Of a stretch of 64,000 nt of DNA, positions 56,706 through 64,000 are shown piece by piece. The notes under the pieces were generated by a model. That model was not told where the DNA came from and searched no databases. It was given only the letters and a program-made list of their open reading frames with translations. A program made the translations under genes and the position numbers. The first letter of the stretch is position 1. Each line of letters starts with the position of its first letter. This DNA comes from Neisseria bacilliformis (GTDB taxonomy: Bacteria > Pseudomonadota > Gammaproteobacteria > Burkholderiales > Neisseriaceae). Location of the stretch: positions 992,001 to 1,056,000 of the forward strand of contig NZ_CP059571.1 in the NCBI RefSeq assembly GCF_014055025.1. Direction: 5' to 3'.

Positions 56706-57242
56706 ATGAAACTCAAACAAACCGCCGCCTGCCTTTTGGCCGCCGCCGCGCTGGCCGCCTGCGACTCGCAGGCCGACAAAATCGGCAACGCCAGCACCGT
56801 CTTCAACCTCCTCGGCAAAAACGACCGCATCGAAATCGAAGGCTTCGACGACGAAGACGTGCAGGGGCTGACCTGCTACCTGTCCTACGCCAAAAAAGGC
56901 GGCCTCAAAGAAACCGTCAACCTCGAAGAAGACGCCAGCGACGCCTCCGTCTCCTGCGTGCAGACCGCTCCCGCTGTGCGCTTTTCCGAACGCGCCGTTG
57001 CCAAGCCCAAACAGGTGTTCAAACGCAGTTCCAGCCTCGTGTTCAAAAGCATGCAGGTGATGCGCTACTACGACGCCAAGCGCAAAGCCTTCGCCTACAT
57101 GGTGTACAGCGACAAAGTCATCCAAGGCTCGCCGAAAAACTCCCTCAGCGCGTGGTCGTGCCACAGCGGCGCAACCGCCGCCGACAGCGCGGGCGGGCAG
57201 GTTTACGGCGCGTGCGTCATCGCAACCGCGCCGCAGCAATAA
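56706..57242 (+). CDS. creA: CreA family lipoprotein
   Basis: CreA proteins are small periplasmic proteins of unknown function. The 178-residue protein starts MKLKQTAACLLAAAALAACD, with a lipobox LAAC that suggests a lipoprotein. Family blocks are KIGNASTVFNLLGKNDRIEIEGFDD, GLTCYLSYAKKGG, ASVSC, SLVFKSMQVMRYYDAKRKAFAYMVYSDKVIQGSPKNS. In E. coli creA precedes the creBCD two-component system, which is not present here. The gene ends 7 bases before a 160 bp MITE-like element. Start choice drops 33 upstream codons that fall in an uptake sequence. Confidence 0.9.
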   Translation: MKLKQTAACLLAAAALAACDSQADKIGNASTVFNLLGKNDRIEIEGFDDEDVQGLTCYLSYAKKGGLKETVNLEEDASDASVSCVQTAPAVRFSERAVAKPKQVFKRSSSLVFKSMQVMRYYDAKRKAFAYMVYSDKVIQGSPKNSLSAWSCHSGATAADSAGGQVYGACVIATAPQQ

Positions 57243-57248
57243 ACCGTA

Positions 57249-57408
57249 GGGTCTGTTGACAATCAGCCTTGCGGCGGTGTTTTTGGTAAAAATCCACGTC
57301 TGCCGCGTCAAAAATGCCCGCAGGTGTCCAACCTTGCTGCGCTTTTTCCCTTGCATACGTGGATTTTTCCTCAAAAAACCACTCGCAAGCTGAATGTCAA
57401 CAGACCCT
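57249..57408. mobile_element. 160 bp MITE-like element, copy 2
   Basis: Terminal inverted repeats AGGGTCTGTTGAC and GTCAACAGACCCT are perfect here. Its length equals copy 1 at 6727-6886 and long blocks are identical (GCCGCGTCAAAAATGCCCGC, AAAAAACCACTCGCAAGCTG). The middle differs where copy 1 has a second internal hairpin. It lies directly behind creA and could serve as its terminator. Confidence 0.7.
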
Positions 57409-57480
57409 AGATGCCGTCTGAAAACGCATCCCGCGCTTTTCAGACGGCCTCAAACGACAATACGATAACAAGGCTTTCCC

Positions 57481-58059
57481 ATGAACGAAATCATCCTCCG
57501 CAATCCCCCTACCGCAGGAAGCGTGGCAACCGACCTGCTCGAAAGCGTCATCGTCATACTCATGATTTGGAGAGTCGGGCCGAACCGCTTGATTTTTCTG
57601 CTCGCCCTGTGCGCCGCTGCCGCCCTGCTGCTCTACCGTATCCGCCGTTACGATTACAGTATTGTCATCACGCCCACCTGCGTCCGCAGGCAGCGGCGAT
57701 ACGGCAAAGCCGAAGTGATACCACTGTCCGATTACGAAGGCGTCGGCGTCGACGCAATCCAGCAAACCGGTTACCGGCCGGGGCATCTCGTGCAAACCGC
57801 CCTGATTCCGCGCGACAAATTCGCGCCGACGCAAATCGTGTTTGAAACACCCTGCCGCTTCACCCGCCCGCCGCTGCGCCACGAAGCCTCCGAACAGCTC
57901 GCACAACAGATTGCCGCGCTCACCGGCCTGAAAAACCACGGCATCCTCGGTATGCTGACCGGCAGCGGCGACTGGTACTACCTCGCCCACCGCCGCCCCG
58001 GCGCGCCCGACCTTTTCGGTCTGCACCACGACGAAGCCCCGCCCCAATCAGGCAAATAA
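57481..58059 (+). CDS. Uncharacterised membrane-anchored protein, paralogue of the 41.8 kb gene
   Basis: This 192-residue protein has the same plan as the product at 41837-42397: two N-terminal hydrophobic helices (about residues 20-57), RRQRRYGKAEVIPLSDYEGVG, and a C-terminal GDWYYLAHRRPGAPDLFG, followed by a short extra tail. Similarity covers nearly the full length. The RRQRRYG stretch just after the membrane part suggests a cytoplasmic location by the positive-inside rule. Function unknown. It lies between a MITE-like element and a TerC-family gene. Confidence 0.7.
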   Translation: MNEIILRNPPTAGSVATDLLESVIVILMIWRVGPNRLIFLLALCAAAALLLYRIRRYDYSIVITPTCVRRQRRYGKAEVIPLSDYEGVGVDAIQQTGYRPGHLVQTALIPRDKFAPTQIVFETPCRFTRPPLRHEASEQLAQQIAALTGLKNHGILGMLTGSGDWYYLAHRRPGAPDLFGLHHDEAPPQSGK

Positions 58060-58159
58060 GCTATAATCGCGCCTTTTCCACGCCCCCGCTTTTCAGAAAG
58101 CCCCAAAGCGTTTTGAGGCCGTCTGAAAACCGGTTTTCCGCCCAAGGACACGCACACTC

Positions 58160-59728
58160 ATGGATTTAAGCTGGCTGGCCGAGCCGCAGACCTGGATAGG
58201 TTTCGCCACCCTCCTGCTGCTCGAAGTCGTACTCGGCATCGACAACCTCGTCTTCGTCGCCATACTCGCCAACAAAGTCAAACCCCAAGCCCGCGACAGA
58301 GCCCGCCTCACCGGCCTCTCCCTCGCCGTCCTCCTGCGCATCGTCATGCTCGCCTTCATGGCGCACATCATGACCCTCACCGCCCCCTTTATGCATCTGG
58401 GCGCGTATGCCGTCTCCGGCAAAGACCTCATCATGCTCGCCGGCGGCCTCTTCCTCCTCTACAAAGCCACCACCGAGCTGCACGAACGCCTCGAAGGCGC
58501 GAACCACTTCGCCGTAGCCGACAGCCGCAAAAAACACTCGCCCTTTTGGAGCGTTGTCGCCCAAATCCTCATCCTCGACGCCGTGTTCTCCATCGACTCG
58601 GTCATCACCGCCGTGGCCATGGTGGAACACATCGTCGTCGCCATGGCCGCCGTCGTCGTCGCCATGAGCGTCATGATGTGGGCGAGCAAAGCCCTCACCG
58701 AATTCGTCGACAAACACCCCACCGTCGTCATGCTCTGCCTCGGCTTTCTGCTGATGATCGGATTCAGCCTCATCGCCGAAGCCTTCCACTTCCACATCCC
58801 CAAAGGCTACCTCTACGCCGCCATCGGCTTCTCCATCCTCATCGAAATCTTCAACCAAATCTCCCAGCGCAACACCAAGCGCAAAGATTACAGCGGCAGC
58901 TCGTGGCGGCAGCGCACCGCCGAAAACGTGCTCGGCATGATGGGCATCCGCGAAAGCATCCTCGCCGAAACCGACGAAGGCGGCAGCGACAACGGGCATT
59001 TTGAAGAAAACGAAAAATCCATGATCCGCAGCGTGCTCACCCTGGCCGAACGCCCCATCCCCGGCGTGATGGTGCCGCGCCGCGACATCGAAAAACTCGA
59101 CATCTCGCAAAGCCGCGAAGAACAACGCCGCCAGCTGCAAACCACTCCTTATTCCCGTCTGCTCGTCGTCGGCAAAGCCGGCGTGGACGAACCCCTGGGC
59201 TACGTCAGCAAAAAAGACCTGCTCAACCAAGTGCTCGACGGCGGCGAAATCAACATCCTCGCCGCCCTGCGCCAGCCGCTCGTTTTGCCCGACAGCACCA
59301 CCGCCCTCAACGCCATCGAACTCTTCCGCCAAAGCAGCGCGGACTACGCCCTGGTGGTGGACGAATTCGGCGCGGTGCTGGGCATGGTTACCATGAAAGA
59401 CCTGCTCGAAACCATCGCCGGCGAATTCCCCGAAGAATTCGAGCGCGAAGAAGAAAGCGCGCAGCCCGAAAGCGGCGCGCAGGCCGACAGCCTGATAGTC
59501 GAAGGCAGCCTCGAATACGTCGAACTCGCCCCCCAAATCGGCCTGCCGCCGCCGGAAGAAGACGCCCCCTTCCACACCGTGGCCGGACTCATCATGGAAG
59601 AGCTGGAAAACCTGCCCGAAGTCGGCGAAAGCGCGGACTACTGCGGCTGGCGGTTTGAAGTGCTGGAAAAAGAAGGCCAGCGCATCGAAAAAGTCCGCAT
59701 CAGCCGCCTGCCCGAGGAAGGGCAGTAA
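58160..59728 (+). CDS. TerC family membrane protein with CBS and CorC/HlyC domains
   Basis: This 522-residue protein has an N-terminal TerC domain of about seven helices (residues 1-235) with EVVLGIDNLVFVAIL and DAVFSIDSVITAVAM, whose acidic residues are conserved. Two CBS domains follow (about 285-410, with ERPIPGVMVPRRDIEKLD and ADYALVVDEFGAVLGMVTMKDLL) and a C-terminal CorC/HlyC transporter-associated domain. E. coli YegH and YoaE have the same order. TerC relatives export or handle metals such as manganese; the substrate here is not known. TATAAT with a GCGCCTTTT block lies at 58062-58067. Confidence 0.9.
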   Translation: MDLSWLAEPQTWIGFATLLLLEVVLGIDNLVFVAILANKVKPQARDRARLTGLSLAVLLRIVMLAFMAHIMTLTAPFMHLGAYAVSGKDLIMLAGGLFLLYKATTELHERLEGANHFAVADSRKKHSPFWSVVAQILILDAVFSIDSVITAVAMVEHIVVAMAAVVVAMSVMMWASKALTEFVDKHPTVVMLCLGFLLMIGFSLIAEAFHFHIPKGYLYAAIGFSILIEIFNQISQRNTKRKDYSGSSWRQRTAENVLGMMGIRESILAETDEGGSDNGHFEENEKSMIRSVLTLAERPIPGVMVPRRDIEKLDISQSREEQRRQLQTTPYSRLLVVGKAGVDEPLGYVSKKDLLNQVLDGGEINILAALRQPLVLPDSTTALNAIELFRQSSADYALVVDEFGAVLGMVTMKDLLETIAGEFPEEFEREEESAQPESGAQADSLIVEGSLEYVELAPQIGLPPPEEDAPFHTVAGLIMEELENLPEVGESADYCGWRFEVLEKEGQRIEKVRISRLPEEGQ

Positions 59729-59768
59729 ATCTCACCAAGCTGCCCACATACGCCGTTCTGCAAACAAG

Positions 59769-59809
59769 AGGCCGTCTGAAAATCCGTAAATCCGGCTTTC
59801 AGACGGCCT
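59769..59809 (+). terminator. DUS-paired terminator after the TerC-family gene
   Basis: AGGCCGTCTGAAAATCCG and CTTTCAGACGGCCTT arms form a hairpin followed by T's, 40 bases past the stop codon. Confidence 0.75.
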
Positions 59810-59948
59810 TTTCCGTTTAGGTAGGGTGTGTGGCGCAGCCACGCACGCGGTTTGGGCTGTTGGGAACAGCGCGGATTTGTTGAAGCAGCAGAGAACGCAT
59901 GCGTCGCCTCTGGGCGACACACCCTACCTTGGGTTCGGCATAGGTTGA

Positions 59949-60078
59949 TATAGTGAAACAAAATAGAAGCTACCTATCGTAGGCTGTGCTTCAGCCCGGC
60001 TAAATCACTATTTTCCTGATATTTTGCCGGGCTGAAGCCCAGCCTACATCGGATACTTTTGATCTGTACCCCACTATA
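59949..60078. mobile_element. Correia-like element (130 bp, TATAGTG ends)
   Basis: The element starts TATAGTGAAACAAAATAG and ends TCTGTACCCCACTATA, so both outer ends read TATAGTG inward and could come from a TA target. Size is in the range of Correia repeats of pathogenic Neisseria (about 100-155 bp). The interior is different: it has a second palindrome, GTAGGCTGTGCTTCAGCCCG and CGGGCTGAAGCCCAGCCTAC, related to a block near 23941. Confidence 0.6.
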
Positions 60079-60120
60079 TCGGTTTTTCAGACGGCCTCTT
60101 TGCCGTTCCGTCGGACGGGT

Positions 60121-61218
60121 TTACGCGCCGACAATCAGCGGTTTGTCGGTGGAAACAATGATGCCGCCGCCGAGGCAGACATCACCGTCGTACAGCACGG
60201 CCGACTGGCCGGGCGTTACCGCCCATTGCGGCATGTCGAAAACGAGTTCGGCGGTGTCCTCATCGAGATAGCGCAACTCGCAAGGCGCGTCGGCCATGCG
60301 GTAGCGGGTTTTGCAGGTGTAGCGGCCGGGTTTGGGGCGTTCGGGCAGGGTGAAACTCAAATCGTTCATCACCAGGCTGTTTGTGTAAAGCAGCGGATGG
60401 TCGTGCCCCTGCACCACCAAAAGCTCGTTACGCGGCAGGTTTTTGCCGGCCACAAACCACGGCTCGCCCGCGCCGCCGATGCCCAAACCTTTGCGCTGGC
60501 CGATGGTGTAAAAGGTCAGCCCCACATGTTCGCCCATGGTTTTGCCCTCGGGCGTGATCATTTTGCCGGGGTTGGTGGGCAGATACTGCTGCAAAAATTC
60601 GCGGAACGGGCGTTCGCCGATAAAGCAGATGCCGGTGCTGTCTTTTTTGGCGGCGGTGGGCAGTTTGAACGCTTCGGCAAGGCGGCGCACTTCGGGTTTT
60701 TCCAAGCCGCCGAGCGGGAAAACGGCGCGCTCGAGCTGGTGCGGTTTGAGGCGGTAGAGAAAATAGCTTTGGTCTTTGTTGCCGTCTAAGCCTTTGAGCA
60801 GGCAGTGGCGGCCGCCGATGATTTCTTTGCGGGCGTAGTGGCCGGTGGCGATCACGTCCGCGCCCTGTTCCAGCGCGTAGTCGAGGAAGCATTTGAACTT
60901 GATTTCGGCATTGCACAGCACATCGGGGTTGGGCGTGCGGCCTGCGCTGTATTCTTTGAGAAAATAGGCGAATACCTTGTCTTTATACTGCGCGGCGAAA
61001 TTGACGATGTCGATGTCGATGCCGATGATGTCGGCCACGGCGATGGCGTCGAAGGAATCTTGTTTGATGCTGCAATATTCGTCGTTGTCGTCGTCTTCCC
61101 AGTTTTGCATGAACACGCCGCGCACGCTGTGCCCCTGCTGTTTGAGCAGCGCGGCGGTTACGGAGGAATCGACGCCGCCGGAGAGGCCGACGACGATGTT
61201 GTGCTGTGTGTCTGTCAT
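60121..61218 (-). CDS. mnmA: tRNA-specific 2-thiouridylase MnmA
   Basis: MnmA installs sulfur at the wobble uridine of tRNA-Lys, Glu and Gln. The 365-residue protein starts [20 protein letters not shown] with the PP-loop SGGVDSS, and has MQNWEDDDN, catalytic Cys residues in [10 protein letters not shown] and [10 protein letters not shown], and [10 protein letters not shown] in the central domain. Length is typical. A hairpin-only repeat (61246-61272) lies in its leader. Confidence 0.98.
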   Translation of the reverse strand: MTDTQHNIVVGLSGGVDSSVTAALLKQQGHSVRGVFMQNWEDDDNDEYCSIKQDSFDAIAVADIIGIDIDIVNFAAQYKDKVFAYFLKEYSAGRTPNPDVLCNAEIKFKCFLDYALEQGADVIATGHYARKEIIGGRHCLLKGLDGNKDQSYFLYRLKPHQLERAVFPLGGLEKPEVRRLAEAFKLPTAAKKDSTGICFIGERPFREFLQQYLPTNPGKMITPEGKTMGEHVGLTFYTIGQRKGLGIGGAGEPWFVAGKNLPRNELLVVQGHDHPLLYTNSLVMNDLSFTLPERPKPGRYTCKTRYRMADAPCELRYLDEDTAELVFDMPQWAVTPGQSAVLYDGDVCLGGGIIVSTDKPLIVGA

Positions 61219-61245
61219 AAAAAAATCCTGCGGTGCGGGATGCCT

Positions 61246-61272
61246 AGGGTGTGTTGAATGTCAACACACCCT
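61246..61272. repeat. Hairpin-only short repeat upstream of mnmA
   Basis: Arms AGGGTGTGTTGA and TCAACACACCCT flank the loop ATG. It is a third version of the 27 bp hairpin (others at 8840 and 53076), with paired base changes in both arms. Confidence 0.7.
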
Positions 61273-61363
61273 GTGCGGCAAAGCGGCGGATTGTACGTTT
61301 TTCAGACGGCCTTTAACAGGCCGTCTGAAAACATGACGGGCGGCATCCGGCTGCCTGCGCCTG

Positions 61364-61369
61364 TATAAT
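61364..61369 (+). promoter_or_regulatory. Probable -10 box of the DUF4145-MORN-Sel1 gene
   Basis: TATAAT then CGCCGCTTTGC, 30 bases before the ATG. No strong -35 hexamer is visible. Confidence 0.4.
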
Positions 61370-61398
61370 CGCCGCTTTGCGCAAACAGGCCGTCTGAA

Positions 61399-63003
61399 AT
61401 GACCGAATCCCGTTTTTCCTTTCTCGAGCGTTATCCCCATTTCCCCGCCGCACTGGCCAAAAAAGCGCGGGAAGCCGAGGCAGACTGTCCCGGGCGTTTC
61501 GGCGCGTCGCTCGTCGCCTGCCGCACCGCTGCGGAAAAAATCACCGAATTCCTCCTGATTCAAACCGGCCTGCCCGCCAAAGGCATGATTGCCAACCCGT
61601 TTTACAGCCCCGCCAACCCGCGCTCCAAACCCGAATTGGATTTGTCCAAACAGGCCGACCGCCTGTTTGTGCTGCTCAAAGAAGAAATCATCAGCTATCA
61701 GGACAAAACCGAACGCTTCGACTTCATCCGCCTCAAAGGCAACGCCGCCGCCCACGAAGACGCGGAAAACCCCTACACCGAAGCCGATGCCGCCGCCGCG
61801 CTCGACCACCTCCACGCCCTGTGCCGCCAACTGGCCGAACATTATCCTGCCGCGCAGCCGCCGCGCGCGCCGCGCTGTTTCGCCAATCCCGCTGCCGCGC
61901 CGCAGGCGGCCGTGCAGCGTCTGCAAAACCGCGCCGCACCGTACCGCAGCGGTTCGGGTGTGGCCGCAGGCATGGCTATTGCGGCGGTTGTCGTCGGCGT
62001 TCTGTTTGCGTTTTACGTTTTGTCCGCCCTTGCCAAAAGGCCGTCTGAAAAACGCGAAACCGCCGCCGCGCCCGCCGCGCCCGCGCCCGAAAGCAACATC
62101 CTGCGCTACCCCGACGGCAGCGTCTATCGGGGCGGCATCGCCAACGGCCTGGCCGAAGCCGAAAACGGCAAAATCACCTATCCCGACGGCGGCACATGCG
62201 AAGGCCGCTTTTCCGGCGGCAAACTCAACGGCCAAGCCGTCTGCCGCTACGCCGACGGCGGCAGCTATCAGGGCGGCTTTGCCGACGGCCTGCGCAGCGG
62301 GCAAGGCAAAATCACCTATCCCGACGGCGTGGTTTACACCGGCGGCTTCTCCGGTGGCGACCCCGACGGGCAGGGCGAAATAACCGCCAGCAACAACCGC
62401 TATACCGGCTACGTTTCCCGGGACGGCATCCCCGCCGGTGAAGGCGTACTGATAACGGCCGACGGCGGCTGCGCAGGCCGTTTCACCCGCTCCGATGCCG
62501 CCTGCCGTTTTGACGACGGCAGCCGCTACCGTGGCGGGTTTGACGGGAAAAGCCTGAATTTCGCAGGGCAGGGCACCCTTACCAACGCGGAAGGGCGGAT
62601 TCGTTTCAAGGGCGAATGGCGCGACGGCGAACCGGCAAAAAGCAGCCTCACGGAAGAAGAACGCCTGCGCATACAGGCCGAAGCGGGCGACGCCGAAGCG
62701 CAAAACGCCTTGGGCAACCTCTACGCGGAAGGAAAACAGGTTCCCAAAGACGACAAAACCGCCGCGCTGTGGTATTTCAAAGCCGCCAAACAGGGTCTGG
62801 CCGCCGCCCAGTACCAGCTCGGCACAATGTACGAACAGGGACGCGGCGTGGGCCGGGACACCGACGCGGCCGCCGCCTGGTATCTCGCCGCCGCCACGCA
62901 ACACTACGCCCCCGCCGTCGCGCGTTTGAAGGCCACCGCCAAAACCGCACCGCCGGAAAAAAACCGCCCCTCCGGCGGCGACACGCTGGACGAGTTGTTC
63001 TGA
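61399..63003 (+). CDS. Composite protein: DUF4145, membrane helix, MORN repeats, Sel1 repeats
   Basis: This 534-residue protein combines four parts. Residues 1 to about 150 resemble DUF4145 (ARTAAEK-like CRTAAEKITEFLL, DFIRLKGNAAAHED), a domain found in proteins of restriction and defence loci and elsewhere. A single membrane helix lies at about 188-211, followed by RPSEK encoded by an in-frame uptake sequence. Residues about 235-415 hold six or more MORN-type repeats (YPDGSVYRGG, YADGGSYQGGF, YPDGVVYTGGF). Residues about 418-515 contain two Sel1 repeats (AQNALGNLYAEGKQVPKDD, AQYQLGTMYEQGRG). Its ATG directly follows an uptake sequence. Function unknown; a membrane-tethered scaffold is a reasonable inference. 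Confidence 0.78.
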   Translation: MTESRFSFLERYPHFPAALAKKAREAEADCPGRFGASLVACRTAAEKITEFLLIQTGLPAKGMIANPFYSPANPRSKPELDLSKQADRLFVLLKEEIISYQDKTERFDFIRLKGNAAAHEDAENPYTEADAAAALDHLHALCRQLAEHYPAAQPPRAPRCFANPAAAPQAAVQRLQNRAAPYRSGSGVAAGMAIAAVVVGVLFAFYVLSALAKRPSEKRETAAAPAAPAPESNILRYPDGSVYRGGIANGLAEAENGKITYPDGGTCEGRFSGGKLNGQAVCRYADGGSYQGGFADGLRSGQGKITYPDGVVYTGGFSGGDPDGQGEITASNNRYTGYVSRDGIPAGEGVLITADGGCAGRFTRSDAACRFDDGSRYRGGFDGKSLNFAGQGTLTNAEGRIRFKGEWRDGEPAKSSLTEEERLRIQAEAGDAEAQNALGNLYAEGKQVPKDDKTAALWYFKAAKQGLAAAQYQLGTMYEQGRGVGRDTDAAAAWYLAAATQHYAPAVARLKATAKTAPPEKNRPSGGDTLDELF

Positions 63004-63020
63004 CCCGCACGTATTGCCCG

Positions 63021-63079
63021 AACGGCAGAGGCCGTCTGAAAAAACGGATTTTGTTTTTTCAGACGGCCTCTTGCCGTTA
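63021..63079 (+). terminator. Extended DUS terminator after the composite gene
   Basis: Uptake sequences in inverted orientation, extended outward by complementary AACGGC and GCCGTT bases, give a stem of more than 20 bp 17 bases past the stop codon. Confidence 0.75.
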
Positions 63080-63199
63080 AGTAGGGTGTGTGGCGCAGCC
63101 ACGCACGCGGTTTGGATTTTTGGAAAACGCGCGGATTCGTTGGGCGGCAGAGAGCGCGTGCGTCGCCGTGGGGCGACACACCCTACTTCCACGGTCGTC

Positions 63200-63297
63200 A
63201 TTCCCGCGCAGGTGGGAATCTTGTTTGATATTCGGCAATATTTTGAATAAACAGGACATTGCCTGCGTTCCGCCAAGATTCCCGCCTGCGCGGGAAT
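63200..63297. repeat. NIME bounded by dRS3 repeats, second copy
   Basis: dRS3 copies at 63200-63219 and 63278-63297 enclose a core with TTGTTTGATATTCGGCAATA and GAATAAACAGG. It is homologous to the element at 35091-35187 and one base longer. Confidence 0.8.
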
Positions 63298-63314
63298 GAC
63301 GGCAGAAGGTTTTT

Positions 63315-64000
63315 TCAGACGGCCTCTTCGTTTTGCGGCCATAAATCGGGCTGGATGCCGGGTTGTTCGAGGTGGGAGACGCCCAGGCCGATGAGGCGGT
63401 AGCCGCCTTCGGTGTCGGGCGGGATGCGGGCGGCGAGTTCGCGGGCGGCGGCGAGGAGGGCGGTGGTGTCGGGCAGGGGGGAGGAGTAGGTGAGGCTGCG
63501 GGTGAGGGTGCGGAAGCGGGCGGTTTTGAGTTTGAGGGTTACGCTGCGGGCGCGGCATTGTTTGCGTGCGGCCTGCGCCCAGAGGTCTGCGGCCAGGTGG
63601 GGCAGGTGTTGCAGGATGAGGGCGAGGGGCAGGTCTTCGGGCAGGGTGATTTCGGTGGAAATCTGGACGCGCTCGCGTTCGGCTTTGACGGGGCGGTTGT
63701 CGATGCCGCGCGCGAGGTCGTAGAGGCGGTAGCCCCATTTGCCGAAGAGGTTGGCCAGTTCGCCGCGTTCCATGCGGCGCAAGTCGCCGGCGGTTTTGAG
63801 GCCGAGGCGGTGCATTTTTTGCAGGGTTACTTTGCCGACGCCGGGGATTTTGCCCAGGGGCAGGGCGGCGAGGAAGGCTTCGATTTTCTGCGGGGGCAGG
63901 GAAAACTGGCCGTCGGGTTTGTGCCAGTCGGAGGCGATTTTGGCGAGGAATTTGTTGGGGGCGATGCCGGCGGAGGCGGTGAGGCCGGTTTCGGCGAGGA
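63315..64000 (-). CDS. dinB: DNA polymerase IV, 5' part beyond the right edge
   Basis: DinB is a Y-family polymerase for lesion bypass and untargeted mutagenesis. The frame is open from the window edge to 63315, giving about 228 C-terminal residues. It begins within the palm (TGLTASAGIAPNKFLAKIASDWHKPDG, shown here as TASAGIAPNKFLAKIASD), followed by the HhH thumb LGKIPGVGKVTLQKMH and the little finger domain. The C terminus ends NEEAV with a TGA stop supplied by an uptake sequence. Identification is firm. Confidence 0.94.
   Translation of the reverse strand, partial: LAETGLTASAGIAPNKFLAKIASDWHKPDGQFSLPPQKIEAFLAALPLGKIPGVGKVTLQKMHRLGLKTAGDLRRMERGELANLFGKWGYRLYDLARGIDNRPVKAERERVQISTEITLPEDLPLALILQHLPHLAADLWAQAARKQCRARSVTLKLKTARFRTLTRSLTYSSPLPDTTALLAAARELAARIPPDTEGGYRLIGLGVSHLEQPGIQPDLWPQNEEAV

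Larger units (their letters stand above)
59729..60120. other. Non-coding interval with three repeat types, TerC-family gene/mnmA
   Basis: Both flanking genes point into this 392-base interval. It holds a DUS terminator (59769-59809), a complete GTAGGGTGTG palindrome (59821-59927), a Correia-like TA-flanked element (59949-60078) and a last DUS near 60084. No gene is visible. Confidence 0.7.
63004..63314. other. Non-coding interval with palindrome and NIME
   Basis: The interval has an extended DUS hairpin (63021-63079, stem prolonged by AACGGCA and TTGCCGTT), a full GTAGGGTGTG palindrome (63081-63186), a dRS3-bounded NIME (63200-63297) and a DUS arm that overlaps the dinB stop codon. Flanking genes converge. 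No gene is visible. Confidence 0.7.

Noticed and set aside
61261-63738. Long 825-codon open frame on the minus strand
   Set aside because: It crosses the MORN-Sel1 gene antisense, several intergenic repeats and part of dinB; the translation is low-complexity and repeat-derived. High G+C leaves many long antisense frames open.

Overview
This 64 kb window is chromosomal DNA from a Neisseriaceae bacterium, most likely a high-GC Neisseria (G+C near 60% by eye). The main clue is the 12-mer AGGCCGTCTGAA (AG-DUS, the DNA uptake sequence dialect of several commensal Neisseria), present in dozens of copies and often as inverted pairs just after genes. Neisserial dRS3/NIME repeats and a Correia-like element agree. 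The genus rests on these signals and on gene content; the species cannot be fixed from the window.

Layout. 1-6.2 kb: assimilatory sulfate reduction, all on the minus strand: cysG, cysH (APS-reductase type), cysD, cysN and a cysJ cut by the left edge. 7-10.4 kb: rpsF-priB-rpsR-rplI with a sigma70-like promoter and a leader hairpin, a YfaE-like ferredoxin, rho and tRNA-Ser(GGA). 10.5-17.3 kb: argH, a divergent FimS/AlgZ-like sensor kinase with no partner regulator, an OFA-type MFS carrier, nudB and an MscS channel. 17.6-18.6 kb: two tandem type IV pilin-like genes; the downstream one is recognisably ComP, the DUS receptor, and the upstream one is AT-rich. 19-23.6 kb: macA-macB-outer membrane factor. 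24-37.5 kb: nitronate monooxygenase, a hydrolase/methyltransferase fusion, gshA, pglL (pilin O-oligosaccharyltransferase) coupled to a DUF2069 gene, hemF, a GDSL esterase, argS, ribE, ygfZ and glnB. 37.8-45.3 kb: purL and several small or uncharacterised genes. 45.7-53 kb: ftsK, a membrane protein plus crcB, bfd and the conserved order holB-pilZ-tatD. 53-56.4 kb: hisH, hisA, a small membrane protein and hisF. 56.7-64 kb: creA, a paralogue of the gene at 41.8 kb, a TerC/CBS protein, mnmA, a DUF4145-MORN-Sel1 composite protein and dinB cut by the right edge.

A competence and type IV pilus theme runs through the window: the DUS itself, comP and its neighbour, pilZ, pglL and the FimS-like kinase. 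Most genes are otherwise core metabolism and information processing. No prophage, complete insertion sequence, CRISPR array or obvious defence island is visible. The unusual material is mostly in the repeats: a 160 bp MITE-like family with hairpin-only short forms, several palindromic intergenic families, a clump of foreign-dialect DUS-like words inside purL, and DUS copies inside coding sequence that supply linker peptides and stop codons.
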